The notes: generated by a model not told the origin, from the letters alone. Numbered from the stretch's first letter, positions 25,740-34,063 are shown. The stretch is 41,704 nucleotides of DNA from JBKPNZ01 sp046732895 (GCA_046732895.1 JBKPNZ010000001.1:1-41704), one strand, 5' to 3'. Numbers and translations: made by a program.

Positions 25740-28700
25740 ATGGCCCAGACGTGCGAGCGATGCGGAACCGAGGCTCCGGACGGTGCCAGCTTCTGCGCAG
25801 CCTGCGGGGCTCCGCTCGCGAGCACCGTTGCCGGGGAGCGCAAGCTCGCGACGATGCTCTTCGCCGACCTCGTCGGATCCACCGAGCTCTCTGCCGGCGC
25901 CGATCCGGAGGACCTGCGTCGCCACCTCGCCCCGTTCTTCGACGTCGCCCGCCGCGCCCTCGAGGAGCACGGGGGCACGCTCGAGAAGTACATCGGCGAC
26001 GCGGTGCTCGCGGTCTTCGGCGTGCCTCGCGCGCACGACGACGACCCGGACCGGGCGATTGCAGCCGGCCTCGCACTCGTGGAGCGCCTCGGGGAGGTGG
26101 ACGACGGCCTGCGGGTGAGAATCGGGATCGAGGCGGGCGAGGTGCTCGCATCGGAACGCGAGCGCGACCTGTCGGTGACCGGTGAGGCTGTGAACGTCGC
26201 TGCCCGTCTGCAGCAGGCCGCCGCTCCGGGCGAGATCCTGGTCGGCGAGCGCTGCGCGCGAGCCTGCCGGCGCGCGCGACTGGAGCCGACGCACGCGATC
26301 GCCGCGAAGGGCCTCGCGGACCCCGTGCCGGCGTGGCGTGCGCATGGACTGTCCGTGGCGACCGACGGCCCCGAGGCTCCCCTGCGCGGGCGCGACGACG
26401 ACCTCGACCTCCTCCGCCTGATCTACCGGCGCGCGGTCCGCGAGCGCCTGCCGCAGCTGGTGACGATCGTCGGCGATGCCGGCATCGGGAAGACGCGGCT
26501 CGTCATCGAGCTGGTCGCGGAACTGAAGACCAGCGAGACGCCCCCGCGCGTATTCATCGGCCGCAACCCGCCTTACGGCCGTGGCCTCGCCTTCTGGGCG
26601 CTCGCCGAAATCCTCCGCCAGGCCGCCGGAGCCTCACCGGAGGATCCGGCGAGCGCGGTCGCCAGCGGACTCGAGGCGCTCGCCTCGAAGCTCGGCGCCA
26701 CCGACGCCCATGAGGTTGCCGAAGCCCTCGCGGTCGCGGTCGGGATGGAGTCGGAGGGCGTGTCGGAGGAGGACGCCGAGGACGCCATCCGGCGGGCCTG
26801 GCGCCGCCTCGTTGGCCTGCTCGCGGCGGATCGGCCGCTCGTTCTGGTCGTGGATGACGTCCACTGGGCCGACGATGGGTTCCTCGACCTCCTCGAGGAA
26901 GTCGCATTCGGAATCCAGGATGCGCCCCTGATCGTCCTGTGCACCAGCCGGCCCCAGCTCTTCGAACGACGTTCAGACTTCGGGCGGGCGGCCCGCAACG
27001 TGAACCAGATCGAGCTGGCGCCGCTGCCCGAGACTACCGTCGCCTCCCTTGTCGAGCCGCTCCTCCCCGAGGATTCGAGGGGCCGGGCGCAGCAGGTGGC
27101 TGCGGTTTCCCAGGGCAACCCGTTCTTCGCCGAGGAGGTCGCGCGCTCGATCGCCCAGGCCGGCAACGGGGATTCCCTCAAGCGCCTCCCCGACACCGTT
27201 CAGGCCGCGATCGCGGCGCGTATGGACGCCCTCCCCGCCGATGAGAAGAGGACGCTCCAGTGGGCGGCCGTACTCGGCCACAGCTTCGGCGAGCGGTCCC
27301 TCTCTCGTCTCTTGGACGAACCGGCGACGGCGACGCTCGAGGCGCTGACCCGCAAGGCGCTGGTCCGCGAACGCATCACCGACGGTCCCGGTCACTTTGC
27401 CTTTCGCCATCAGCTGATCCGCGAGGTCGCCTACGACGCGCTGCCGCGCCGGGAACGAGCCCTCCTCCATGAGCGGGCGGCGGCCAGCCTGGGACAGAGC
27501 GGCGAGCACGCGGAGCTACTGGCGTTCCACCTGGCCCAGGCGGCGGAACTCGACCCGAGCCGGGAGCGCACCGACGCCGCCCTCGAGGCGACGCGGCGGG
27601 CGGCGGTCCTCGCGGAGGAGCGCGGCGCCCTTGCGAGAGCGCAGGATCTCCACGAGCACGCGTCTGCGCTCGCGGGCGCCGACGAGGCGGACCGCTCCCA
27701 CGAGCTCTACCTGGCCGCGGAAATCGCCATCCGCCGCTGGCGCGGAGACCACGGGTACCGCCTTATGCAAGCGGCGGGCGAGATCGCCGAGCATGCCGGC
27801 GACGCCCATATGGCCGCCAAGGCGTTCGGGCGCGCGGTGGAGGTGGCAACCAGGATGGCGGGCGTGACGGGAGTGATCCCTGAGGACGACCTACGCCACC
27901 TGCTCGAGCGCGCCCGCGCCCTTGCCCCGGACGACGATCTGGCCGTGAACGCGCTGCTTCAGCTGGACGAGATCTGGGTCGAATGGGCCCGGACTTCGCC
28001 CACCGGGAGGATCCCGCACTTCGCTGAGGCGCTGGCTGCGGCGCGCGAGGCCGGGGACTCGCGCCTGCTCTCGAGCGCTCTCGACGCCGCCGCAGCCTAT
28101 GCCTGGTCGGAGCATCGGTACACCGACGCACTGGGCTATGCGTGGGAGCGTGATGAGCTGATCCGCTCGACGCCGAAGTCCCCGGCGATGGCGGTGGAGC
28201 GCAACGACACCACGCACATGCTCATCGAGTCGCTGCTGCAGACCGGACGCCTCAAGGAGGCTGCCGAGCAAGCTGCTCGTGCGCGCGAGTTCGACCTGTC
28301 TCACGGAATGGTCTACTCGGGCTGGGCCCGCGGAGTCCTCCCGGCTTTCTTCCTCGGTGAGTGGGACCGGCTCCTGGAGATGTCCGAGATGATGCGGGAG
28401 GCGTGGCTCGCCGAGGAGCGGCCGCCGATCGCCGCGATGGCGGCCGCCATCGCCTGTGCCGGCGCCGTCCACGGGCTGCGCGGCCAGGTGGACGTCGCCG
28501 CGGACTGGTTCTCCGTAGCGAGGTCGATGGCAGGTGAAACCACCGGGCAACGCGGGGGCATCCATATGTTCGAGTCGATGGTCCACCTCCACCGCCGCGA
28601 GCCGGCCAGGGCCGTCGATCTGCTCGAGGACGAGACCGGAGGCTTTTGGTGGGGAGCCGCGTACACGGCCGTCCGCGCGGAGGCGTTCGTGCTCGCAGGC

Positions 28701-28955
28701 CGTCGGGATGTCGACTCAGCTCTGTTGGCCGCGGACGCGGTTACGCAGCAGAATCCGTTCGGCCATGCGGTGGTCCAGCGCGCGCGGGGTCTGACCGACA
28801 ACGCGGGCTCGCGGCTGCGCAGCGCCCGCGAGGAGTTCGCCGCCATCGGCTCTCCCTACGAGGTGGCGCGGACCGACTGGCTCATCGGGGGCGAGTCACG
28901 AGATGCCGCTGCGGACACCTTCGCTCGGCTGAAGGTGACGATCCCCGAGGAATGA
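25740..28955 (+). CDS. Zinc-ribbon adenylate cyclase / AAA ATPase signalling protein
   Basis: A 1071-residue multidomain protein. A zinc ribbon (Cys 5, 8, 19, 22) leads into a class III nucleotide cyclase domain with the two metal Asp residues in FADLVGST (D43) and EKYIGDAVLAVFG (D87). This is followed by an AAA_16-type ATPase with Walker A GDAGIGKTRL (about 245-254) and LVLVVDDVHWAD as Walker B (about 367-376), then a long helical, TPR-like C-terminal half rich in Ala/Glu/Arg. The layout is that of actinobacterial cyclase-ATPase regulators; the product is probably cAMP. An in-frame ATG at 25695 is less likely. It is convergent with a cyclic-nucleotide-binding protein gene three bases beyond its stop. 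The stimulus is unknown. Confidence 0.9.
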   Translation: MAQTCERCGTEAPDGASFCAACGAPLASTVAGERKLATMLFADLVGSTELSAGADPEDLRRHLAPFFDVARRALEEHGGTLEKYIGDAVLAVFGVPRAHDDDPDRAIAAGLALVERLGEVDDGLRVRIGIEAGEVLASERERDLSVTGEAVNVAARLQQAAAPGEILVGERCARACRRARLEPTHAIAAKGLADPVPAWRAHGLSVATDGPEAPLRGRDDDLDLLRLIYRRAVRERLPQLVTIVGDAGIGKTRLVIELVAELKTSETPPRVFIGRNPPYGRGLAFWALAEILRQAAGASPEDPASAVASGLEALASKLGATDAHEVAEALAVAVGMESEGVSEEDAEDAIRRAWRRLVGLLAADRPLVLVVDDVHWADDGFLDLLEEVAFGIQDAPLIVLCTSRPQLFERRSDFGRAARNVNQIELAPLPETTVASLVEPLLPEDSRGRAQQVAAVSQGNPFFAEEVARSIAQAGNGDSLKRLPDTVQAAIAARMDALPADEKRTLQWAAVLGHSFGERSLSRLLDEPATATLEALTRKALVRERITDGPGHFAFRHQLIREVAYDALPRRERALLHERAAASLGQSGEHAELLAFHLAQAAELDPSRERTDAALEATRRAAVLAEERGALARAQDLHEHASALAGADEADRSHELYLAAEIAIRRWRGDHGYRLMQAAGEIAEHAGDAHMAAKAFGRAVEVATRMAGVTGVIPEDDLRHLLERARALAPDDDLAVNALLQLDEIWVEWARTSPTGRIPHFAEALAAAREAGDSRLLSSALDAAAAYAWSEHRYTDALGYAWERDELIRSTPKSPAMAVERNDTTHMLIESLLQTGRLKEAAEQAARAREFDLSHGMVYSGWARGVLPAFFLGEWDRLLEMSEMMREAWLAEERPPIAAMAAAIACAGAVHGLRGQVDVAADWFSVARSMAGETTGQRGGIHMFESMVHLHRREPARAVDLLEDETGGFWWGAAYTAVRAEAFVLAGRRDVDSALLAADAVTQQNPFGHAVVQRARGLTDNAGSRLRSAREEFAAIGSPYEVARTDWLIGGESRDAAADTFARLKVTIPEE

Positions 28956-28958
28956 GCC

Positions 28959-29378
28959 TCAGGACGGCTGCGCGCGCTGCTCTGCCTGGCGCAGGCGTGC
29001 GGCAAGCGTCTCGAGCAGGGTCCAGGCCATCTCTGGGTGCTCCTGGACCAGCGGCCGGAACTCCCAAGCGGTCATCCCACGGCAGCGCAGATCGCTGTCG
29101 GCCACGATCGTCGCGGAGCGCGGCCCCCCGTCGATGAGGGCGATGTCGCCGAAGTGGTCCCCGGCGCCAAGCGTCCGGACCGTCTCGCCGCCGACGCTCA
29201 CGGTCGCGGTGCCGTCCTCGATCACGAAGAAACCGATCCCGCTCTCGCCCTCGGCGGTGATCGCCGCACCCTGGGGGACGGTGCGCTCGCTCATGCGCTC
29301 GGCGATCCGGCCAAGCTCTCTGTCGGAGACCCCCGCGAAGAGCGGTACCGACTTCAGTGTCTCGGTGAGCTCAGGCAC
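28959..29378 (-). CDS. Stand-alone cyclic-nucleotide-binding domain protein
   Basis: A 139-residue protein that is one Crp-type cNMP-binding domain. It starts with the family's FAGVSDRELGRIAERM helix. The beta-roll follows, with the phosphate-binding cassette HFGDIALIDGGPRSATI; the Gly-Asp replaces the usual Gly-Glu and the Arg is kept. The C-terminal helix ends the protein with no HTH, so it is not itself a Crp regulator and probably acts by protein contact. It lies convergent with the cyclase gene, a natural receptor-synthase neighbourhood. It is 9 bases downstream of the small Cys protein gene, probably in one transcript. Confidence 0.88.
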   Translation of the reverse strand: MPELTETLKSVPLFAGVSDRELGRIAERMSERTVPQGAAITAEGESGIGFFVIEDGTATVSVGGETVRTLGAGDHFGDIALIDGGPRSATIVADSDLRCRGMTAWEFRPLVQEHPEMAWTLLETLAARLRQAEQRAQPS

Positions 29379-29387
29379 CAGCGCGGA

Positions 29388-29636
29388 TCATATCCGCGCA
29401 GCAGCCGCCTCGGCTCGCCGCAGAAGGAGCGCCGGCTGTCGAGGCGGGACGAGGCCCGCCGGCGTATCCGGGCGGAACGTGGAGCACGGCTCGTCGAGGT
29501 CGAGCGCGCAGAGCATGTGGCGGTGAAAAAAGCAGTCCTCGCAGCTGCGGCCGTTCTTGCGGCGGCGCCTTTGAGTCGGGCACGGAAGGCCCAGGGCGCT
29601 CGCCACTTCCGGCGTTGGTTGCTTTACGTCGATCAA
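29388..29636 (-). CDS. Small Cys-rich protein, possible metal-binding
   Basis: An 82-residue protein with the core NGRSCEDCFFHRHMLCALDL and then DEPCSTFRPD. Four cysteines (C-x2-C-x7-C-x7-C) with His residues suggest a zinc or iron-sulfur site. A basic stretch TQRRRRKNGR precedes it. The start is uncertain. TTG at 29636 is preferred because a strong SD-like run AAGGGGTAGGGA lies just upstream; the open frame continues to an ATG at 29714. I recall similar short proteins in actinobacteria but no function. It is upstream of, and probably co-transcribed with, the cyclic-nucleotide-binding protein gene. Confidence 0.6.
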   Translation of the reverse strand: MIDVKQPTPEVASALGLPCPTQRRRRKNGRSCEDCFFHRHMLCALDLDEPCSTFRPDTPAGLVPPRQPALLLRRAEAAAARI

Positions 29637-29795
29637 ATCCCTACCCCTTGGATTCGAAGCGGTTGACGCGACCGATCCTTGCACTCGCCGAGGTCCCTCG
29701 CATGACCCATTCACGCAAATCGCCCAACTTTCTCCGAACTGCTCCTCGCCCGATTTCCGGCCTTTGCGGAAACAGTGCCAGGCGCGCGGCGCGGC

Positions 29796-29801
29796 TAGAA
29801 T
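29796..29801 (+). promoter_or_regulatory. Candidate leaderless -10 element of the hydroxylase gene
   Basis: TAGAAT followed by 8 bases and the ATG at 29810. No SD precedes the start. The element fits the TAnnnT consensus well. Confidence 0.5.
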
Positions 29802-29809
29802 CCTGGGCG

Positions 29810-30433
29810 ATGGCCCAGGAACGCACAGCCCGCCTCAGCGCCTCGCCCCCGCTGTTCCAGAACCGCTTCCTCGACTTCTTCTCGAGGATCCATCCGGTGG
29901 TGCCGGCGCTGATCTTCATCCCGGTGATCGCCGTGATGATCGTGCTCGGTGCCCGCGACGGCCAGGGCGCGGGCGAGATCGTCCTGCTGGTGCTCGCGGG
30001 CATAGCCCTGTGGACGCTCGCCGAGTACTGGCTTCACCGCAAGCTCTTCCACTGGGAGCCCGACAACGCCTTCGGGCGCCGGATGCACTTCATCATCCAC
30101 GGCGTGCATCACGACCATCCCAACGACAAGCTGCGCCTTGTGATGCCGCCGGGTGCCAGCATCCCCCTCGCGGCGCTCTTCTTCGGCGCCTTCGTGCTCG
30201 TCTTCGGGACGCCCACGGCGTATCCGATCTTCGCCGGGTTCATCGCCGGATACCTCGCCTACGACTACACGCACTACTACGTCCACCATTTCGTCCCGAA
30301 GAGCGAATTCGCCAAGCGCCTGCGCGAGCAGCACATGCGCCATCACTTCCAGGATCACCGCTATGGCTTCGGCGTCTCGACCCCACTCTGGGACGCCGTC
30401 TTCCACACGCTCCCGCGCAAGCGGAATCACTGA
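29810..30433 (+). CDS. FA2H/Scs7-like fatty acid hydroxylase
   Basis: A 207-residue membrane di-iron hydroxylase of the fatty acid hydroxylase / sterol desaturase superfamily. Helices cover about residues 28-45, 53-70 and 118-150. All His clusters are present: HRKLFH, HGVHHDHP, HYYVHH and HMRHHFQDH. LVMPPG and YGFGVSTPLWDAVFHT match the 2-hydroxylase (FA2H/Scs7) branch, without the cytochrome b5 domain of the eukaryotic enzyme. It would hydroxylate a membrane lipid acyl chain. ATG at 29810 is preferred over in-frame starts up to 29615, because homology begins there and a -10 element precedes it. It is convergent with the GNAT gene, 15 bases away. Confidence 0.9.
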   Translation: MAQERTARLSASPPLFQNRFLDFFSRIHPVVPALIFIPVIAVMIVLGARDGQGAGEIVLLVLAGIALWTLAEYWLHRKLFHWEPDNAFGRRMHFIIHGVHHDHPNDKLRLVMPPGASIPLAALFFGAFVLVFGTPTAYPIFAGFIAGYLAYDYTHYYVHHFVPKSEFAKRLREQHMRHHFQDHRYGFGVSTPLWDAVFHTLPRKRNH

Positions 30434-30448
30434 CGGCGGATCGCCGGC

Positions 30449-30979
30449 CTAGAGCGCGCGACGGAACCTCAGCTCGACGAGCTCGTCCATCTCCGGTAGG
30501 TAGCGGCTGCCGCGCTGTCCTCCGTCCAGGCGCCAGCCGCCTCGCTCATAGAACGCCTGGGCCGCGTCGTTGCCCCGCAGCATCCAAAGGATCGCCTCGC
30601 GGTAGCCGCGGGCGCGCATCTCAGCCAGCGCTGCCTCGACGAGGGCCGTGCCGATGCCGCCGCGGCGGCTTTCCGGCCGGAGGTAGAGCGCCGGGATCTC
30701 GGCTACGCCCTCGGGCTCGTCCCCGTCCCGGGAGGGCAACGCGAGGGTGCAGAAGCCCTCGATCGCGTCGCCGCGTCCGCCGACCAGGGTGAAGGAACGC
30801 TCCCCGCCCTCCGCGAGCCAGGTCCGCCATTGGCTCGCGCGGCGCTCCTGGCGCAGCCCGTCGAGCACCTCGTCCGGAATCAGCCCACGGTACGCGACAC
30901 GCCACGACGAGATGTGGACCTCCGCGATCTCGTCGGCATCGTCGACGGTGGCCCATCTCACATCCACACCGTCAGTCAC
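30449..30979 (-). CDS. GNAT family N-acetyltransferase
   Basis: A 176-residue GNAT acetyltransferase. VRWATVDDADEIAEVHISSWRVAYRGLIP forms strand 1 and helix 1-2, and EIPALYLRPESRRGGIGTALVEAAL holds the acetyl-CoA pyrophosphate loop (R-R-G-G-I-G-T-A, the Q/RxxGxG/A motif). RGYREAILWMLRGNDAAQAFYERGGW is motif B. The substrate is unknown. GTG at 30979 is the start; a divergent gap of 100 bases separates it from the winged-helix gene. Unlike the CelD/BcsL proteins of the polysaccharide locus, this is a classical single-domain GNAT. Confidence 0.88.
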   Translation of the reverse strand: MTDGVDVRWATVDDADEIAEVHISSWRVAYRGLIPDEVLDGLRQERRASQWRTWLAEGGERSFTLVGGRGDAIEGFCTLALPSRDGDEPEGVAEIPALYLRPESRRGGIGTALVEAALAEMRARGYREAILWMLRGNDAAQAFYERGGWRLDGGQRGSRYLPEMDELVELRFRRAL

Positions 30980-31011
30980 GGCTCTCGGCTCACGCGTACA
31001 CTTTTCAGAGT

Positions 31012-31024
31012 TGTGACTGTCACA
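31012..31024. promoter_or_regulatory. Palindrome TGTGAC-T-GTCACA between divergent genes
   Basis: A perfect 13-base palindrome (TGTGAC, one T, GTCACA), followed by a looser GTGT-N6-ACAC at 31030-31043. It lies 33 bases upstream of the GNAT start and 56 bases upstream of the winged-helix gene, so it may bind a regulator of either. The spacing is not that of a classic CRP site. Confidence 0.45.
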
Positions 31025-31079
31025 GGACGTGTCAGGTCACACCACACTTAACTGTTCACTCAACCAGGGGAAGGATCAC

Positions 31080-31445
31080 ATGCCATCAGTGTCCAGCGCC
31101 GTCGACCAGGCGGCGTCGTTGCTCAAGGATCGAATCGACGAGCTGGAGGGTGAGCTCTCGAAGCTACAGCGAGCGCTGGCGAACCTCACCGACGGGCGCC
31201 AGGGTCGTCGTGGCCCCGGACGTCCTCGCGGATCGGCCACGCGCTCAACCACGACCCGGCGCCGCCGTCGCGGCGGCACCCGCGCCGACCAGGCGGTGAA
31301 GCTGATCAAGGCCAACCCCGGAATCTCCGCGTCCGAGATCGCGAAGCGGATGAAGATCAAGCCGAACTACCTGTACCGCGTGCTCGGCGACCTCCAGAAG
31401 GAGGGCCGCGTGAAGAAGGCGGGTCGCAAGTACACGGCCGCGTAG
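31080..31445 (+). CDS. Small AT-hook / winged-helix DNA-binding protein
   Basis: A 121-residue basic protein in three parts: an N-terminal coiled coil (about 6-44, AASLLKDRIDELEGELSKLQRALANL), a basic linker with an AT-hook-like RRGPGRPRGS and TRRRRRGG, and a C-terminal winged helix (about 70-118, AVKLIKANPGISASEIAKRMKIKPNYLYRVLGDLQKEGRVKK). It probably dimerises and acts as a nucleoid-associated or regulatory protein. ATG at 31080 has a strong SD (AGGGGAAGG) upstream; the in-frame ATG at 31029 is rejected. It is convergent with mdh, five bases away. Confidence 0.88.
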   Translation: MPSVSSAVDQAASLLKDRIDELEGELSKLQRALANLTDGRQGRRGPGRPRGSATRSTTTRRRRRGGTRADQAVKLIKANPGISASEIAKRMKIKPNYLYRVLGDLQKEGRVKKAGRKYTAA

Positions 31446-31450
31446 CAGCC

Positions 31451-32437
31451 CTACACCAGCCCCATGCCCGCCACGGCGTCGCGCTCCTCGCGGAGCTCGG
31501 CGACAGACGCGTCGATTCGCTGCCTCGAGAAGTCATCGATCTCGAGGCCTTCCACGATCGACCACTCGCCCCCCTCGCACGTGCACGGGAAGCCGGAGAC
31601 GATGCCCTCCCCGACTCCGTAGGAGCCGTCCGACGGAACGCCCATCGACACCCAGTCGCCGTCGGGCGTGCCGAGCACCCAGTCGCGGACGTGGTCGATG
31701 GCTGCGTTCGCGGCCGATGCCGCGCTCGACGCTCCCCTGGCGTCGATGATCGCGGCGCCCCGCTTGGCGACCGTGGGGATGAACTCGTCGGCGATCCACG
31801 CTTCGTCGCCGACCGCATCCCACGCCGACTCGCCGCGGACCATCGCGTGCACCAGGTCGGGGTACTGCGTGGTCGAGTGATTTCCCCAGACCGTGACGTT
31901 CGTGACGTCGCTCACCGGGGCCTCCAGGCGCTTGGCGAGCTGACCCTTGGCGCGATTGTGGTCCAGTCGCATCATCGCGGTGAAGCGCTCGTGGGGAACA
32001 TCGCCGGCGTTCGACAGTGCGATCAGGCAGTTGGTGTTCGCCGGGTTGCCGACGACCAGCACCTTGATGTCCTCCGCAGCGCCCGCGCTGATCGCCTCGC
32101 CCTGAGGCTTGAAGATGCCGCCATTGGCTTCGAGCAGGTCGGAGCGCTCCATGCCGGGACCGCGCGGGCGGGCGCCCACGAGCAGGCCGAGGTTGCATCC
32201 ATCGAACGCGGCCTTGGGGTCGTCGAAGATGTCGATGCCCGCGAGCAGCGGGAAAGCGCAGTCATCCAGCTCCATCGCGGTGCCCTCGGCCGCCTTGACG
32301 GCGTCGGGAATCTCCAGGAGGCTCAGCTGGACGGGCGTGTCCTCGCCAAGCATCTGGCCGCTCGCGATCCTGAACAGGATCGCGTAGCCGATCTGGCCGG
32401 CCGCGCCGGTGACGGTGACCTTTACGGGGGTGCTCAC
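31451..32437 (-). CDS. mdh: Malate dehydrogenase
   Basis: A 328-residue NAD-dependent malate dehydrogenase (malate to oxaloacetate, TCA cycle), normal length for the cytosolic-type family. Nucleotide-binding loop TGAAGQIGY (10-18), substrate Arg in ARPRGPGMERSDLL, GNPANTNCLIA, the RLDHNRAKGQLA block with the Asp-Arg pair, and the catalytic His in VWGNHSTTQYPD. GTG at 32437 overlaps the icd stop as GTGA, so it is translated after icd in one operon. Confidence 0.96.
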   Translation of the reverse strand: MSTPVKVTVTGAAGQIGYAILFRIASGQMLGEDTPVQLSLLEIPDAVKAAEGTAMELDDCAFPLLAGIDIFDDPKAAFDGCNLGLLVGARPRGPGMERSDLLEANGGIFKPQGEAISAGAAEDIKVLVVGNPANTNCLIALSNAGDVPHERFTAMMRLDHNRAKGQLAKRLEAPVSDVTNVTVWGNHSTTQYPDLVHAMVRGESAWDAVGDEAWIADEFIPTVAKRGAAIIDARGASSAASAANAAIDHVRDWVLGTPDGDWVSMGVPSDGSYGVGEGIVSGFPCTCEGGEWSIVEGLEIDDFSRQRIDASVAELREERDAVAGMGLV

Positions 32438-33654
32438 GGATTCATCTCCTTGCCTAAGTTCTCGTCGATCGAGGCCAGGAACTCCTGGGTCGTCTGGAAC
32501 TCCTGATCGGACCCCACGAGCAACGCGAGGTCCTTCGTCATCTTCCCGCTCTCCACCGTCTCGACACAGACCCGCTCGAGCGTCTCGGCGAACTGCGAGA
32601 CCTCCGGGGTCGAGTCCATCCGGCCGCGCGCAGAGAGGGCGCGGGTCCAGGCGAAGATCGAGGCGATCGGGTTGGTCGAGGTGGGCTTGCCCTGCTGGTG
32701 CTGGCGGAAGTGGCGGGTGACGGTGCCGTGCGCGGCCTCCGCTTCGACCGTCTTGCCGTCAGGGGTCATGAGGACGCTCGTCATCAGACCGAGCGAGCCG
32801 AAGCCCTGGGCGACCGTATCCGACTGCACGTCGCCGTCGTAGTTCTTGCACGCCCAGACGTAGCCGCCCTCCCACTTGAGCGCGGCGGCCACCATGTCGT
32901 CGATCAGGCGGTGCTCGTAGGTCAGGTCCTTGGCGTCGAAGTCGGACTTGAATTCGGCGTCGAAGACCTCCTGGAAGAGGTCCTTGAACCGCCCGTCGTA
33001 GGTCTTCAGGATCGTGTTCTTCGTTGACATGTAGACGGGGAGGCCGCGCTCGAGGCCGTAGCGGAAGGAGGCGCGGGCGAAGTCCCTGATCGACTCGTCG
33101 AGGTTGTACATCGCCATCGCGACTCCGCCGCCCTCCGGGAAGTCGAAGACCTCGAGCTCGAGTGGCTCGCCACCATCACTCGGGGCGAAGGTGAGCATCA
33201 GCTTGCCCGCCCCGGGAATCCTGGTATCGGTCGCGCGGTACTGGTCGCCGAAGGCATGACGGCCGATCACGATCGGCTTCGTCCAGCCCGGCACCAGCCG
33301 CGGGATGTTCGAGATAACGATCGGCTCGCGGAAGATGACGCCGCCCAGGATGTTCCGGATCGTCCCGTTCGGCGAGCGGTACATCCGCTTCAGTCCGAAT
33401 TCCTCGACCCTGGCCTCGTCAGGGGTGATCGTCGCGCACTTGACGCCGACCCCGTGCTCCTTGATCGCGTTGGCCGCGTCGACGGTTATCTGGTCGTCGG
33501 TCGCGTCGCGACTCTCGATCCCGAGGTCGAAGTACTCGAGCTCGACGTCCACGTACGGCAGGATGAGCTGCTCCTTGATGAAGGCCCAGATGATCCGGGT
33601 CATCTCGTCGCCGTCGAGCTCGACGATCGGGTTTTTGACCTTGATCTTGGCCAC
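32434..33654 (-). CDS. icd: NADP-dependent isocitrate dehydrogenase
   Basis: A 406-residue isocitrate dehydrogenase of the homodimeric, eukaryote-like subfamily (isocitrate to 2-oxoglutarate). MAKIKVKNPIVELDGDEMTRIIW at the N-terminus, YRSPNGTIRNILGGVIFREP as the substrate loop, RHAFGDQYRATD, and EAAHGTVTRHFRQHQQGKPTSTNPIASIFAWT as the NADP/metal region. GTG at 33654 has a TAGCAT element 10 bases upstream. It heads an operon with mdh. Confidence 0.96.
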   Translation of the reverse strand: MAKIKVKNPIVELDGDEMTRIIWAFIKEQLILPYVDVELEYFDLGIESRDATDDQITVDAANAIKEHGVGVKCATITPDEARVEEFGLKRMYRSPNGTIRNILGGVIFREPIVISNIPRLVPGWTKPIVIGRHAFGDQYRATDTRIPGAGKLMLTFAPSDGGEPLELEVFDFPEGGGVAMAMYNLDESIRDFARASFRYGLERGLPVYMSTKNTILKTYDGRFKDLFQEVFDAEFKSDFDAKDLTYEHRLIDDMVAAALKWEGGYVWACKNYDGDVQSDTVAQGFGSLGLMTSVLMTPDGKTVEAEAAHGTVTRHFRQHQQGKPTSTNPIASIFAWTRALSARGRMDSTPEVSQFAETLERVCVETVESGKMTKDLALLVGSDQEFQTTQEFLASIDENLGKEMNP

Positions 33655-33664
33655 CGGGCGCGCG

Positions 33665-33670
33665 ATGCTA
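33665..33670 (-). promoter_or_regulatory. Candidate -10 element of icd-mdh
   Basis: TAGCAT on the minus strand, 10 bases before the icd GTG, implying a leader of at most a few bases. No SD is seen before the GTG. Confidence 0.4.
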
Positions 33671-33763
33671 TCGGCAGGCGCTGAACGGTAAGCCCGCCGC
33701 TCCGGTACTACGACCGGCAGGCGGCCGGTGATTCACCGGAGCGAGGCGAACTAAGGAGGAGAG

Positions 33764-34063
33764 ATGGACCTGTTCATGATCCGCAGGCAGGACGGCTGGA
33801 AGACCGGCGAGGAGCTGGAGGCCGCCGCTAAGCGCTCGACCGAGGTCGCCGAGAGCGACTTCCCGGACGACATCCGCTGGATCCGCAGCTACGTGGTCAG
33901 CGAGAAGGACGGCCAGCTCGGCACCGTCTGCATTTACGAGGCGTCGAACGAACAGGCCGTTCGCGATCACGCGGCCGGTGTCGGCATGCCCGCCGACGAG
34001 GTGCTGCCAATCGTCGACACCGTCATCGTCAGGCCCGATCCCGAGACGGCCGCCACCGGCTGA
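33764..34063 (+). CDS. DUF4242 family protein
   Basis: A 99-residue protein of the DUF4242 family, related to the small nickel-binding protein SCO4226 of Streptomyces as I recall it. A ferredoxin-like alpha/beta fold is suggested: MDLFMIRRQ, ELEAAAKRSTEVAE helix, IRWIRSYVVSEKDGQLGTVCIYEASNEQAVRDHAAGVGMPADEV. A perfect SD (AAGGAGG, 33753-33759) precedes the ATG, unlike most genes here. It diverges from icd and is followed by the TetR gene with its own promoter. Metal binding is not shown by this sequence. Confidence 0.85.
   Translation: MDLFMIRRQDGWKTGEELEAAAKRSTEVAESDFPDDIRWIRSYVVSEKDGQLGTVCIYEASNEQAVRDHAAGVGMPADEVLPIVDTVIVRPDPETAATG

Noticed and set aside
25438..26151. N-terminal extension of Hsp20 to 390 residues
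   Set aside because: The extra residues are Arg/Pro/Ala low-complexity and overlap the cyclase gene on the other strand; GTG at 25437 gives the normal family length.
31012..31024. CRP/cAMP receptor site
   Set aside because: The half-sites TGTGA and TCACA are 3 bases apart, not 6, and no Crp regulator with an HTH is encoded in the window.
33690..33735. Remnant of a MerR-type regulator (LRYYDRQA-like translation)
   Set aside because: The frame has a stop just upstream and only about eight residues resemble the family; too short to support a pseudogene.
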